From Gordonia terrae (GTDB taxonomy: Bacteria; Actinomycetota; Actinomycetes; Mycobacteriales; Mycobacteriaceae): a stretch of DNA of 64,000 nucleotides. Shown in pieces: positions 42,608 through 51,418 of the stretch; position 1 is the stretch's first letter; each line of letters opens with the position of its first letter. The notes under the pieces are model-generated. The model was not told where the DNA came from, did no database searches, and saw nothing but the letters and a program-made list of their open reading frames with translations. The stretch is taken from assembly GCF_001698225.1 (NCBI RefSeq), contig NZ_CP016594.1, positions 5,208,001-5,272,000 on the forward strand, read 5' to 3'. The position numbers were made by a program, and so were the translations under genes.

Positions 42608-43126
42608 ATGACCGCACCAGAGAAGACCATTGCCGATCTCGAGCAGCAGATCGACTCCTGCATCGCCAGCCGCGAGACCCGGCACGAGGACTGGGACACA
42701 CTGGGTTTCCAGGCCGCCGCCGGCGGCGACCGCTTCAAGCGTGCCCAGATCCGCTACATCGGCTCGGGCGCCACCGGCAACCACGAGAACGACAGCCGGA
42801 CTCTTCCGTCGGATCACTTCACGTTCTCCAACATGCGCCTGCCCGCCGGTGCCGTCGGTCCCGAGCACACCCACCACGACGTCGAAGAGGTGTTCTTCGT
42901 CCTCGAGGGCGAGCTCGAGGTCGCCGTCCACGACGTGGAGGACGGCACCAAGAAGGCCGTTCGTCGCCTCGGCTACCGCGACCTGATCCGCGTGCCCGCA
43001 GGCGTCCCCCGCAGCCTCGCCAACGTCGGCGACACCGACGCGCTGTTCTGCGTGATCATCGGCGCCGAGAAGCCGCAGCTGCCCACCTATCCGCCGAGCT
43101 CGGAGATGTTCGGCGTCACCCGCTGA
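42608..43126 (+). CDS. Cupin domain protein
   Basis: A 172-residue single cupin. Motif 1 is HTHHDVEEVFFVLEGELEV with metal-binding His/His/Glu and motif 2 is VPAGVPRSLANVGDTDALF, where the second-motif His is missing (Pro-Arg). It may be a ring-modifying isomerase or dioxygenase, or a non-catalytic binder. The N-terminal 60 residues have no match I recognise. It is part of the operon, 53 nt after the first RidA gene. Confidence 0.88.
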   Translation: MTAPEKTIADLEQQIDSCIASRETRHEDWDTLGFQAAAGGDRFKRAQIRYIGSGATGNHENDSRTLPSDHFTFSNMRLPAGAVGPEHTHHDVEEVFFVLEGELEVAVHDVEDGTKKAVRRLGYRDLIRVPAGVPRSLANVGDTDALFCVIIGAEKPQLPTYPPSSEMFGVTR

Positions 43127-43165
43127 ACCTCGCTCCACCCGAACCGAACCCGAGAGGTGTCCACC

Positions 43166-44116
43166 ATGTCCGCAGACACGACGAGAGTCCTTCGCGTGCA
43201 CCAGAAGACCTGGGAGGCCGACGGCGTCACGAGCATCACCCTCGTGGATCCGTCCGGCGCCGAACTCCCGCGCTGGGAACCGGGATCGCATGTCGCGCTT
43301 CGTCTGCCGGACGGACTCGTTCGGGAGTACTCGCTGTGCTCGGCGCCGGAGGACACGTCACGATGGACCGTGGCCGTCCTCCGGGCCGAGAAGTCACGCG
43401 GCGGTAGCAGCTACGTGCACGATCGGCTGTCCATCGGCGCCGAGATCGAGGTCGACGGCCCGCGCAATGCCTTCTCGATCGACCCCGACGCCGCGCACCA
43501 CATCCTCATCGCCGGCGGCGTCGGTATCACCCCCATCGTCGCGATGATGCGCCGGCTGGAGTCCGAGGGCCGATCGTGGCAGATGCTCTACGCGGGCCGG
43601 TCCCGACGGTCGATGGCCTTCGTCGACGAGGTGTCCGCGCACTCGACGTCCGTCATCCACGCCGACGACGAGCGAGGCGGGTTGCCCGATCTGCCTGCGC
43701 TGTTCGCGGGAGCGCCATCCGGGTCGGTGGCGTACTGCTGCGGCCCGGCCGCCCTCCTCGACGCCGTTGCCGGCATCATCCCGCCGGAGATCTCGCTGCG
43801 CAGCGAACGTTTCGCCGCACCCGTCGTGGAGGTGGACCCCGGCGGGGACACCGCGTTCGACGTCGTTCTCGACCGCACCGGACAGCGGATCGCGGTACCG
43901 GCCGAGAAGTCCGTGCTCGACGCCCTGGCCGACGCCGGCGTCGACGTGCCCAGCTCCTGCACGGAGGGCATCTGCGGCACCTGCGAGATCGGGGTCGTCA
44001 AGGGCGATCTCGACCACCGCGACTTCGTGCTCACCGACACCGAACATGCGAGCGGTCAGACGATGCTTCCCTGCGTCTCGCGTTGCCGCTCAGCCGAACT
44101 CGTACTCGACCTCTAG
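43166..44116 (+). CDS. Oxygenase reductase component (VanB/phthalate dioxygenase reductase type)
   Basis: A 316-residue three-domain reductase: FMN-binding barrel (about 10-105, REYSLCSAPED), NAD domain (about 110-220, HHILIAGGVGITPIVAMM, then VAYCCGPAALLDAV) and C-terminal plant-type [2Fe-2S] ferredoxin with Cys265, Cys270, Cys273 and Cys303. It passes electrons from NADH to a Rieske oxygenase, here surely the product of 49980-51086. GAGAGG lies 8 nt before the ATG. No separate ferredoxin is encoded, as expected for a two-component class IA/VanAB system. Confidence 0.94.
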   Translation: MSADTTRVLRVHQKTWEADGVTSITLVDPSGAELPRWEPGSHVALRLPDGLVREYSLCSAPEDTSRWTVAVLRAEKSRGGSSYVHDRLSIGAEIEVDGPRNAFSIDPDAAHHILIAGGVGITPIVAMMRRLESEGRSWQMLYAGRSRRSMAFVDEVSAHSTSVIHADDERGGLPDLPALFAGAPSGSVAYCCGPAALLDAVAGIIPPEISLRSERFAAPVVEVDPGGDTAFDVVLDRTGQRIAVPAEKSVLDALADAGVDVPSSCTEGICGTCEIGVVKGDLDHRDFVLTDTEHASGQTMLPCVSRCRSAELVLDL

Positions 44117-44125
44117 GGGAATCCC

Positions 44126-45124
44126 GTGCTCTACTCCCAGCTTCCCGTCCTCACCGAGCAACCGGTGTGCCGTCTGCGCAGCCTGCGCTCGGTCACCCTG
44201 AGCGTGCCCGATCCCCTGGCCTCCCGGGACTTCTATCACGAGGTGTGGGGTCTGACCACCGTCGAGGAGGACGGTGACCGGTTCTGGCTGCGCGCCACCG
44301 GCACCGAACACCATGTCCTCGATCTCCGCCCCGGTGACGCGAATGCCCTGGGTGGCTTCAGCTTCGCACTGGGGACGCCGCGGGAGGTCGACGATGCCGC
44401 CCGCGCACTCGAGCGGATCGGCGTGCCGCTGCTCCGTGAACCCGGACCGCTCGACGACGCCGGGGGCGGATACGGCCTGGCCCTCGTCGACCCGGAGGGG
44501 CGCACCGTCGAATTGTCGGCGGACGTGCACGCGGTGTCGTCGCAGGAGCCCGCGGGGCGTCGTGCCATCCCGCGCAAGATCGCGCACGTCGTCCTGAACA
44601 CCACCGACATCGAGCGGATCACGGCGTTCTACACCCAGGTCCTCGGGATGCGGGTGTCGGACTGGTCCGAGCGCCAGATGTCGTTCCTGCGCTGCAACTC
44701 CGAACATCACGTCATCGCGCTGAATCAGGCGCCCTGGCCGGCCCTGAACCACGTCGCCTACGAGATGACCTCCATCGACCACTTCATGCGCGGCATCGGC
44801 AACCTGCGCTCCCACGGGATCAGCCCGCAGTGGGGACCGGGCCGCCACGGTCCCGGCGACAACACCTTCTCGTACTTCACCGATCCGGCGGGTCTGGTCT
44901 GCGAGTACACCTCCGAGGTCGCCCAGATCGACGAAGACGCCTGGCTGTGCCGGACCTGGCGCCGCACACCCGAACTGTCCGATCAGTGGGGTACCGCGGG
45001 CCCGCCGACGACCACCGTCCGCTCGGCCATGGCCGGCATCCCCGACCACGGCGCGAGCTCCCTGGTGACCCCGAGCGACCCGGACTACTTCATCCATCTG
45101 CCCCAGACGGTGGGCGTGGCATGA
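44126..45124 (+). CDS. Type I extradiol ring-cleavage dioxygenase (two-domain VOC)
   Basis: A 332-residue VOC protein with two tandem modules. The second carries the iron triad His154 (KIAHVVLN), His209 (LNHVAYEM) and Glu260 (VCEYTSE), spacings like BphC-type enzymes. It opens a catechol-like ring next to the hydroxyls. GTG at 44126 is preceded by AGGGGA at 6 nt, and the stop overlaps the next hydrolase ATG as ATGA, so cleavage and product hydrolysis are translationally coupled. The catecholic substrate cannot be identified from sequence. Confidence 0.93.
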   Translation: MLYSQLPVLTEQPVCRLRSLRSVTLSVPDPLASRDFYHEVWGLTTVEEDGDRFWLRATGTEHHVLDLRPGDANALGGFSFALGTPREVDDAARALERIGVPLLREPGPLDDAGGGYGLALVDPEGRTVELSADVHAVSSQEPAGRRAIPRKIAHVVLNTTDIERITAFYTQVLGMRVSDWSERQMSFLRCNSEHHVIALNQAPWPALNHVAYEMTSIDHFMRGIGNLRSHGISPQWGPGRHGPGDNTFSYFTDPAGLVCEYTSEVAQIDEDAWLCRTWRRTPELSDQWGTAGPPTTTVRSAMAGIPDHGASSLVTPSDPDYFIHLPQTVGVA

Positions 45125-45921
45125 CCACCACCGTCACCGTGCTCGACCGCGTGCACGTCGTCGCGCACCCGTCGAGCCGCGAGATCCGGAGCCGGCACAG
45201 CGTGGTGCTGCTCCACGGGATCGGCGGCGGCGCCACGTCGTGTAGCCCACTGGCCGCACGGCTGGCCGCCGCCGGTCTCGACTGCTGGTGCCCCGACGCC
45301 CCCGGTTACGGGCGCTCGGCCGATCCCCGGCCGGGCATCGGCCCCGTCGAGGAGATGGCCGAACTGATCGAAGCGCTCGTTCCGGGCGAGCCGGTCGTAC
45401 TCCTCGGCACGTCCTGGGGCGGTGTGATCGCCATGGATCTGGCGCTGCACCGGCCCGATCTCGTCGCCGCGCTCGTCATCGCCGACAGCACCCGCGGTTC
45501 CGGGGTCACCGCCGAGCGGGCCGCGGGCATGCTCGCCCGCATCCCCGACCTCGTCGACCGGGGTGCCGCCGCAGTCGCTGCCGACCGCGCCGACGCGCTC
45601 ACGGCACCCGACTGCGACCCGGCGGTCACCGCCGAGGTCCGCGCCACCATGGCGGAGGTCCGCGAGCCCGGCTTCGCCGCCGCAGCCCGGTATATGGCCA
45701 CGACCGATCTCGGACCCGACCTCGCCCGACTCGCCCGCCCGGCCCTCGTTCTCGTCGGTGAGCGCGACACCATCACCGGCGTCGACGAATCACGACTCCT
45801 CGCCGACCAGATCCCCGGCGCGCAGCTGCGGATCGTCCCCGATGCCGGCCACGCCGCGATCCAGGAACAACCCGACGTCGTCGCCGGCCACGTCCTGGAC
45901 TTCGTCGGGATGCTGTCATGA
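45121..45921 (+). CDS. Alpha/beta hydrolase (ring-cleavage product hydrolase candidate)
   Basis: A 266-residue alpha/beta hydrolase with nucleophile Ser98 in GTSWGG, oxyanion segment LLHGIGGGATSCS, acid in VGERDTITG and base His in DAGHAAIQE. Start codon overlaps the dioxygenase stop (ATGA) and its own stop overlaps the SDR start, so it is the closest partner of the extradiol dioxygenase. It differs clearly from the HsaD-like hydrolase at 38977, so the two may act on different intermediates. Confidence 0.9.
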   Translation: MTTTVTVLDRVHVVAHPSSREIRSRHSVVLLHGIGGGATSCSPLAARLAAAGLDCWCPDAPGYGRSADPRPGIGPVEEMAELIEALVPGEPVVLLGTSWGGVIAMDLALHRPDLVAALVIADSTRGSGVTAERAAGMLARIPDLVDRGAAAVAADRADALTAPDCDPAVTAEVRATMAEVREPGFAAAARYMATTDLGPDLARLARPALVLVGERDTITGVDESRLLADQIPGAQLRIVPDAGHAAIQEQPDVVAGHVLDFVGMLS

Positions 45922-46661
45922 GCGCCGGGACGATGGTGGTGACCGGCGGCGGCCGCGGACTCGGTCGTGCCATCGCCGAACGTCTCGGCGCCGACGGGCA
46001 CCGACTGGCGATCGCCGAACGGGATCCGGAGACCGCGTTCGCGGCCGAGGCCGCATTGCGCGACGCCGGTCACGACGCCCGCGCGATCGTCACCGACATC
46101 GCCGACGTCGACGCCGTCCGCGCACTCGCCGACCGTCTCGACGCTGACGGCGATCACGTGATCGGCCTCGTCAACAACGCGGCGATCGCCGACGGCGTGG
46201 GCGGCGCGACGTTCTTCGAGCTCGCCGACGACGAGTTCGGGCGGCTGACCGACGTCAACGTCCGCGGCACCTGGTCGGTCACGAAGTACCTGTGGCCGTT
46301 GCTGTCCCGCTCGCGGGGCGCCGTGGTCAACATCGCCTCCGATGTCGCGATGTACGGGTCGCCGCGACTCGTGCACTACGTGTCGTCCAAGGCGGCGGTC
46401 ATCGGGATGACGCGCTCGATGGCCCGCGATGCCGGGCCGCACGGAGTTCGCGTGAATGCCGTTGCGCCGGGCCTGATCCGGGTCGAGGCCACCGAAGGCG
46501 TTCCCGAAGACCGGTACCGCACCTACGCCGCAGGGCGTGCACTCGACCGCGAACAGACCCCGCAGGACGTCGCCGGAGTGGTCCGCTTCCTACTGTCCGA
46601 GGACGCCGCCTTCGTCACCGGTCAGACCATCGTCGTCGACGGCGGATTCATCTTCCGCTGA
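45918..46661 (+). CDS. Short-chain dehydrogenase/reductase
   Basis: A 247-residue classical SDR: TGGGRGLGRAIAE cofactor motif, NNAAIADG, catalytic Ser in IVNIASDVAMYG-like segment and active YVSSK, then PGLIRVEAT. It should oxidise an alcohol or a dihydrodiol in the pathway using NAD(P). ATG at 45918 overlaps the hydrolase stop as ATGA. Followed by a C-rich stretch before the second SDR. Confidence 0.92.
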   Translation: MSAGTMVVTGGGRGLGRAIAERLGADGHRLAIAERDPETAFAAEAALRDAGHDARAIVTDIADVDAVRALADRLDADGDHVIGLVNNAAIADGVGGATFFELADDEFGRLTDVNVRGTWSVTKYLWPLLSRSRGAVVNIASDVAMYGSPRLVHYVSSKAAVIGMTRSMARDAGPHGVRVNAVAPGLIRVEATEGVPEDRYRTYAAGRALDREQTPQDVAGVVRFLLSEDAAFVTGQTIVVDGGFIFR

Positions 46662-46681
46662 GCGACGCATCCACTTCGACT

Positions 46682-46724
46682 CCAGCCCCCAGCCCCCAAC
46701 CCCCAGCCCCACCGAACACCAGCC
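46682..46724. repeat. C-rich low-complexity stretch
   Basis: Imperfect repeats of AGCCCCCA and ACCCCCAG fill the spacer between the two SDR genes, ahead of the ribosome site GAGGAG of the second. May affect coupling; likely slippage-prone. Confidence 0.6.
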
Positions 46725-46737
46725 CCGAGGAGTACCC

Positions 46738-47517
46738 ATGGACCTGCAGCTCGCCGGTCGCCGAGTGTTGATCACCGGCGCGAGCTCCGGGATCGGCCTC
46801 GCCACCGCCCGGTTGCTCGCCGAGGAAGGCGCCCGCCTGGCGCTCTGTGCCCGTGACGAGGACCGTCTTCGTTCCGCGACAGCCGATCTCGCCGCGATCA
46901 CCGACGTGGTCACCGCGTCATGCGATGTCACCAGCCGCGCGTCCGTCGATGCCTTCGTCGCCACCGCCGTCGACCGGCTCGGTGGTCTCGACGGCGTGGT
47001 CTGCAACGCGGGGCGGTCGCTCATGCGCACCCTCGACGAGACCACCGACGAGGAGATCCGCGACGAGTTCGACCTGAAGATCTTCGGTGCGCTGCACGTC
47101 ATACGCGCCACCCGCGCCGCGCTCGCGGCGTCGGACCGCGGTGCCGTGGTGATCGTCAACGCCATCCTGTCCCGGCAACCCGAAACCCGCCTGGCCGTCA
47201 CGTCGGCGGCCCGGGCGGGCCTGCTGAACCTGTCGAGCTCGCTCGCCGAGGAGCTCGCGACCGACGGGACACGGGTCAACTCGGTGCTGCTCGGCCTCAT
47301 CGACACCGGACAGTGGCAGCGCCGGTTCGTCGAGAGCGGCGCCGACGACTTCGCGGCCTGGAGTGCCGAGATCGCCGACGACCGGGGAATCGCACTGGGC
47401 CGCTTCGGTTCCGCCGACGAACTCGCATTTCCCATCACCACCCTGCTCTCGCCGCGGAACAGCTACACGACCGGCGCCACGCTCGAGGTCGGCGGCGGGG
47501 TGCACCGCTATGTCTGA
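46738..47517 (+). CDS. SDR-fold protein lacking the catalytic Tyr-Lys pair
   Basis: A 259-residue SDR with an intact cofactor motif TGASSGIGLATAR and CNAGRS, but the active-site YxxxK is replaced by TxxxR in LAVTSAARAGLLNL. The rest (VNSVLLGLIDTGQW, GATLEVGGGV) is family-typical. It may use another residue set, act as a reductase with shifted chemistry, or be a structural partner of the first SDR. ATG at 46738 has GAGGAG 6 nt upstream. Confidence 0.88.
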   Translation: MDLQLAGRRVLITGASSGIGLATARLLAEEGARLALCARDEDRLRSATADLAAITDVVTASCDVTSRASVDAFVATAVDRLGGLDGVVCNAGRSLMRTLDETTDEEIRDEFDLKIFGALHVIRATRAALAASDRGAVVIVNAILSRQPETRLAVTSAARAGLLNLSSSLAEELATDGTRVNSVLLGLIDTGQWQRRFVESGADDFAAWSAEIADDRGIALGRFGSADELAFPITTLLSPRNSYTTGATLEVGGGVHRYV

Positions 47518-47565
47518 CCCCGGCAGAGCCCGACCAACCCAGCCCAGCAACAGGAGAACCAGCCG

Positions 47566-49290
47566 ATGACCGAACACACCGGAAGCCGCCGCCGACCGAC
47601 CGGCGGTGACGTCCTCGTCGATGTGCTCCGCCGGCACGGCGTCACCACCGTCTTCGGGGTCATCAGCATCCACAACCTCCCGCTTGTCGAAGCCGTCGAC
47701 CGCGAACTCGACTTCGTCGAGATGCGGCACGAGGCGGCCGCGGTCAACGCCGCCGACGGATTCGCCCGCGCGTCCGGCGGTCTCGGCGTTGCGCTGACCA
47801 GTACCGGTACCGGAGCAGGTAACGCTGCCGGTTCGATGGTGGAGGCCCTGACCGCGGGCAGTCGCGTCCTGCACATCACCGGCCAGATCGAGAGCGAGTT
47901 CCTCGCCCCCGGGCGTCCGGCCGCGAGTCGCGGTGTCATCCATGAGTTCCCGGGTCAGCCGCAGATGCTCGACGCGATCTCGGCGTACTCCACGACCATC
48001 ACCGAGGCCAAGGACGTCGAGGCCGAACTCGAGTCCGCGATCGCGCATGTCCTCGCCGCACCCACGGGACCGGCCAGCGTCGAATGGCCCACGGACCTCC
48101 AGTATCTCGCCTCCCCGGACGCCCAGCGACCGGCGCCGTCGGTCACGGTGACGACGCCCGTCGCCGACGCGGAGTCCGTCGCCCGCGCCGCCGATCTGCT
48201 CCGCACCGCCGAGCGGCCCCTGCTGTGGCTGGGCGGCGGTGCGGCCGGCGCCGGTGAGCAGATCGCCGAGTTCGCTCGATTCCTCGGCGCGGGCATCGTC
48301 ACCAGCAACTCCGGGCGCGGAATCGTCGCCGAGGACGTCCCCCTCGTCATCGGCAACTTCGCGACCACCCCCGCGGTGCGGGCACTGCTCGACGACGCCG
48401 ACGTGCTCCTCGCCGTCGGTACCCATTTCCGATCGAACGAGACCGCGTCCTACTCGCTCTCACTGCCGGAGAACATCATCCAGATCGACGTCGAACCCAC
48501 GACGATCGGCCGCGTCTACCCGGCCACGGTCGGGCTCGTCGGAGACGCCGCACCGACGATCACTGCTCTGCTGGCCGAGCTGGACGCGGTCGCGACCGCC
48601 GACGAGTGGCCGCGCCGCGTGTCCGCCGTGCGCGAGGAGGTCCGCGCCGATCTCACGACCTACATCGGTGGCTACGCCGAGATTTGCACGGCGATCCGCG
48701 ATGCGCTACCGCGTCGATCGGTGATCGCCCGCGACGTGACGATCCCGTCGAGCCAGTGGGGCAACCGCCTGCTGCCGATCTACGAGCGCGGCACCAACGT
48801 CTTCCCCCTCGGCGGCGGGATCGGGCAGGGACTCGCGATGGGGATCGGTGCGGCGCACGCCCGGCCCGACGCCCCGACCCTCGTCGTCGCCGGCGACGGC
48901 GGACTCGCCGTCCACCTCGGCGAGCTCGCCTCCCTGGCCGGGTCAGGTGCGCACGTCATCGTGCTGGTGTTCAACGACGGCGGGTACGGGGTACTGCGGA
49001 ACATGCAGCAGAAGAACGGTTTCCGACGCTCCAGCGTCGACCTGCACACGCCGCGCTTCGACCTGCTCGCGGCAGCGATGGACATCCCCTACCGGCTCGT
49101 GCGCGGCCCGGGCGTCATCGCCGACGCCCTCGAGGCCGCGGTCAACCGCGGCGGCCCGTCGTTCATCGAGGTGGATGTCGAGGCGGTCGACCCCGCCCCC
49201 GGGCCGTTCGTCCCGCCGGTGCACGTCCCGTCTGAACTCGATTCCTCTGGGCTCAATTCCTCTGGGCTCGATTTCTCTGGGGCCCACTGA
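47566..49290 (+). CDS. Thiamine diphosphate-dependent enzyme (acetolactate synthase/benzoylformate decarboxylase superfamily)
   Basis: A 574-residue three-domain ThDP protein: PYR domain with catalytic Glu56 (RHEAAAVNAADGFAR), central domain with LLWLGGGAAGAGEQIAEF, and PP domain with the Mg/ThDP motif starting GDGG at 443-446 and the Asn about 27 residues later (VFNDGGYG). It should decarboxylate or carboligate a 2-keto acid of the pathway. The FAD-binding pattern of true acetolactate synthases is unclear. The C-terminus ends in a 15-nt tandem repeat. Its stop overlaps the next start (TGATG). Confidence 0.9.
   Translation: MTEHTGSRRRPTGGDVLVDVLRRHGVTTVFGVISIHNLPLVEAVDRELDFVEMRHEAAAVNAADGFARASGGLGVALTSTGTGAGNAAGSMVEALTAGSRVLHITGQIESEFLAPGRPAASRGVIHEFPGQPQMLDAISAYSTTITEAKDVEAELESAIAHVLAAPTGPASVEWPTDLQYLASPDAQRPAPSVTVTTPVADAESVARAADLLRTAERPLLWLGGGAAGAGEQIAEFARFLGAGIVTSNSGRGIVAEDVPLVIGNFATTPAVRALLDDADVLLAVGTHFRSNETASYSLSLPENIIQIDVEPTTIGRVYPATVGLVGDAAPTITALLAELDAVATADEWPRRVSAVREEVRADLTTYIGGYAEICTAIRDALPRRSVIARDVTIPSSQWGNRLLPIYERGTNVFPLGGGIGQGLAMGIGAAHARPDAPTLVVAGDGGLAVHLGELASLAGSGAHVIVLVFNDGGYGVLRNMQQKNGFRRSSVDLHTPRFDLLAAAMDIPYRLVRGPGVIADALEAAVNRGGPSFIEVDVEAVDPAPGPFVPPVHVPSELDSSGLNSSGLDFSGAH
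49237..49281. repeat. 15-nt tandem repeat at the end of the ThDP gene
   Basis: Three copies of CTCGATTCCTCTGGG with one or two changes encode LDSSG, LNSSG and LDFSG just before the stop. The A/T-rich unit contrasts with its surroundings and can vary without a frameshift. Confidence 0.85.
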
Positions 49291-49748
49291 TGACCGCCCC
49301 GGCCCTCTGGTGGGACGACGACATCGCGACGCGAGTGCGCTCGGGTGACCAGGCCCACGTCTTCGCCTCCGGCACCGACGTCGCCGACGCGATCGCCCTG
49401 GCCGTCGAGAACCCCGTCCTCGTGCTGAGCCTGATCCTGGCCGAGCCCGCGCCGCTCACCGCAGAGACAACGAATCTGCTCCCGTCCGTTCGGGTTCCGA
49501 CCCTGGTTCTCGCGTCGGCGCCGGACGCCGACACCGATCTCGATGCGGCGCAGACGCTCGCCGGCGACATCGACAACGGCGTCTTCGTCGTCCTCGACGG
49601 CGCGCCCGTCCCCGCGCACACCGAATGCCGGGAGTCCTTCGAGGAGTGGACCGTCTCGTTCGTCGCGATCGCCGAGGGCCTCGCCGCCCGTGACGGCCGC
49701 CTCCTCGCCCAGCCCACACCACTCATCGACGAAGGAGTACTCCGATGA
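49290..49748 (+). CDS. Hypothetical protein, alpha/beta-hydrolase C-terminal-like fragment
   Basis: A 152-residue protein. Residues about 60-125 (VRVPTLVLASAPDADTDLDAAQTLAGDI then VVLDGAPVPAHTECRESFEEW) read like the last third of an alpha/beta hydrolase, with the acid strand and a His near the end, but the nucleophile half is missing. The first 55 residues (WWDDDIATRVRSGDQAHV) match nothing I know. It is translationally coupled on both sides (TGATG before, ATGA after), so it is a real operon gene. It may be a small subunit or accessory protein. Confidence 0.7.
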   Translation: MTAPALWWDDDIATRVRSGDQAHVFASGTDVADAIALAVENPVLVLSLILAEPAPLTAETTNLLPSVRVPTLVLASAPDADTDLDAAQTLAGDIDNGVFVVLDGAPVPAHTECRESFEEWTVSFVAIAEGLAARDGRLLAQPTPLIDEGVLR

Positions 49749-49978
49749 TGACTCGCCCAGCCCGCGAGCCCTACCTCGAGACACACCAGACCCATCCGGA
49801 GCCGCTGACACCGTATGAGCTCAAGCTCGCCGGGTCCGTCACCGAGATCTTCACCGCCGGGGCAACGACTCTCGATGAGGTCACCGACGGCCTGAACGCC
49901 CTCGGCCTCCACGGACCCGACGGTGGTCCGTGGACCGCCGAGACCTTCCGCGCCGAGATGCGCAGATTGGGGAAATGA
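49745..49978 (+). CDS. Small recombinase-like helix-turn-helix domain protein
   Basis: A 77-residue protein: LTPYELKLAGSVTEIFTAGATTLDEVTDGLNALGLHGPDG and WTAETFRAEMRRLG resemble the C-terminal recombinase-type HTH that helps specify site choice. Proteins of this kind are often found next to Rieske oxygenase genes and are probably not recombinases; a subunit or adaptor role is likely. ATGA overlap with the preceding gene and a 1-nt gap to the oxygenase gene support co-expression. Confidence 0.75.
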   Translation: MMTRPAREPYLETHQTHPEPLTPYELKLAGSVTEIFTAGATTLDEVTDGLNALGLHGPDGGPWTAETFRAEMRRLGK

Positions 49979-49979
49979 C

Positions 49980-51086
49980 ATGACCACCACACAGCCCACC
50001 CCCGGCACCCGGTCCGCAACCCGCGAACGTCCCGCGCGACGCACACCGACCTACGCCGTCGGTACCCGTCGTCACCTCGACGCCGACGAGATCGCGGCGA
50101 CGGGCCTCCGGGACCGCTGGTACCCGATCCTCCCGTCGCGCATGCTCGAGCCCGGCGCGATGGTCCCGGTCCGCCGACTCGAGGTCGACTGGGTGCTGTT
50201 CCGCGACGCCCAGGGTCGGGTCCGCATGCTGGAGGACCGGTGCCCGCACCGCAGCGCTCCGTTGTCGGTCGGCCAACACCTCGGCGACCGCATCGCCTGC
50301 GCGTACCACGGTGTCCAGGTCGACGGAGAGGGCACCGTCGTGTCGGTGCCGGGCATGCCGGGATGTGCCCTGGAGGGCCGGCGGGCGACGGTGTCGCTCG
50401 AGGTGGTCGAGGCGGCCGACACGATCTTCGCCTTCCTGCCGCTGACCGCGGATTCGGTGCCGACCCCGTTCGTGTTGCCCGACCGGCTGTCCGATCCCGA
50501 GGTGTCCTGGTTCGGCAACTTCGCCGAGTGGGCGGGCCCGTGGCGGTTCTACATGGACAACGTCCTCGATCCCATGCACGGCGCGTTTCTGCACCGCAAC
50601 TCCCATTCGATGTTCGGTGGCGACACCTCGGCTCGGTTCCGCATCCGGGAGACCGACCGCGGCTTCTTCTTCGAGAAGACCGACCAGCGCGGCGTGAACT
50701 TCGACTGGGTGGAGTTCGTGCGCGGATCGATGGACTACGTCGACCTCGAGATCCCGTACGGCCCCGGCGCCGGCCCCGGCGGTGTGTTCGGGATCGTCGG
50801 GATGAGCACGCCCATCGACCGGTCGACGTCGGCGATCTTCCATTGGCGCACCCGGCGGGTGAGCGGATGGGAACGTGAGACCTGGCGGTTCCTGTACCGG
50901 ACCACGCTGGAGGCCAAGCACTGGGAGGTCCTCGAACAGGACCGGCTCGTCTTGGAGGCGCTCGCCGGTGACGCCGACCGTGAGGAGCACCTGTACCAGC
51001 ACGATCTCGGGGTCTCCCGGATTCGACGGATCTATCGCGCCGACGCCGTCGCCCAGGCCGAGCAACTCGTCGCAGCGAACGCATGA
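49980..51086 (+). CDS. Rieske non-haem iron oxygenase, alpha subunit (VanA type)
   Basis: A 368-residue oxygenase. The Rieske [2Fe-2S] cluster is bound by Cys88, His90, Cys107 and His110 (CPHRSAPL and CAYHGVQ); the mononuclear iron by His200 and His205 in DPMHGAFLH with bridging Asp197. Length and layout match vanillate O-demethylase and related monomeric-type oxygenases, which remove methyl groups or hydroxylate aromatic acids. Electrons would come from the reductase at 43166. ATG at 49980 follows the HTH gene closely, and the stop overlaps the next gene. Confidence 0.95.
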   Translation: MTTTQPTPGTRSATRERPARRTPTYAVGTRRHLDADEIAATGLRDRWYPILPSRMLEPGAMVPVRRLEVDWVLFRDAQGRVRMLEDRCPHRSAPLSVGQHLGDRIACAYHGVQVDGEGTVVSVPGMPGCALEGRRATVSLEVVEAADTIFAFLPLTADSVPTPFVLPDRLSDPEVSWFGNFAEWAGPWRFYMDNVLDPMHGAFLHRNSHSMFGGDTSARFRIRETDRGFFFEKTDQRGVNFDWVEFVRGSMDYVDLEIPYGPGAGPGGVFGIVGMSTPIDRSTSAIFHWRTRRVSGWERETWRFLYRTTLEAKHWEVLEQDRLVLEALAGDADREEHLYQHDLGVSRIRRIYRADAVAQAEQLVAANA

Positions 51087-51418
51087 GCACCGACGGGTCG
51101 ATGCTGCTCACCGTGGTGCTGCGCCACGATCAGAGCCAGAACCTCGACCAGTTGCAGGGTCGGCTCGACGAGAACGACTGGTGGCACGGCTTTCCGCCCG
51201 AGGGATGCGAGGTCGTCTCCTGGGTCGTGGCCATGGGTATCGGTCAGATCGTCACCCTCCGCCTACCGGCGGACCGGCTGCCCGCGGTGAACGTCGAACT
51301 GGAACGCCGGGCGTGGGGCACCTTCGCCACCGACTTCTACCCGACGTACGACTTCCTGCCGGTCCGCGAACGACTGACGCGTGAGTCCGATGCGCGACGT
51401 TCGGCGGTGACCTCATGA
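51083..51418 (+). CDS. Small hypothetical protein of the catabolic operon
   Basis: A 111-residue protein, no TM or signal. The pattern LLTVVLRHDQSQNLDQLQGRLDENDWW, VVSWVVAMGIGQIVTLRLP and FYPTYDFLPVRERL suggests an alpha-beta sandwich of the dimeric ferredoxin-like barrel kind, as in muconolactone isomerase or EthD-like proteins. ATGA overlaps link it to the oxygenase before and the RidA gene after. Function unknown; possibly an isomerase of a ring-cleavage product. Confidence 0.75.
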   Translation: MSTDGSMLLTVVLRHDQSQNLDQLQGRLDENDWWHGFPPEGCEVVSWVVAMGIGQIVTLRLPADRLPAVNVELERRAWGTFATDFYPTYDFLPVRERLTRESDARRSAVTS

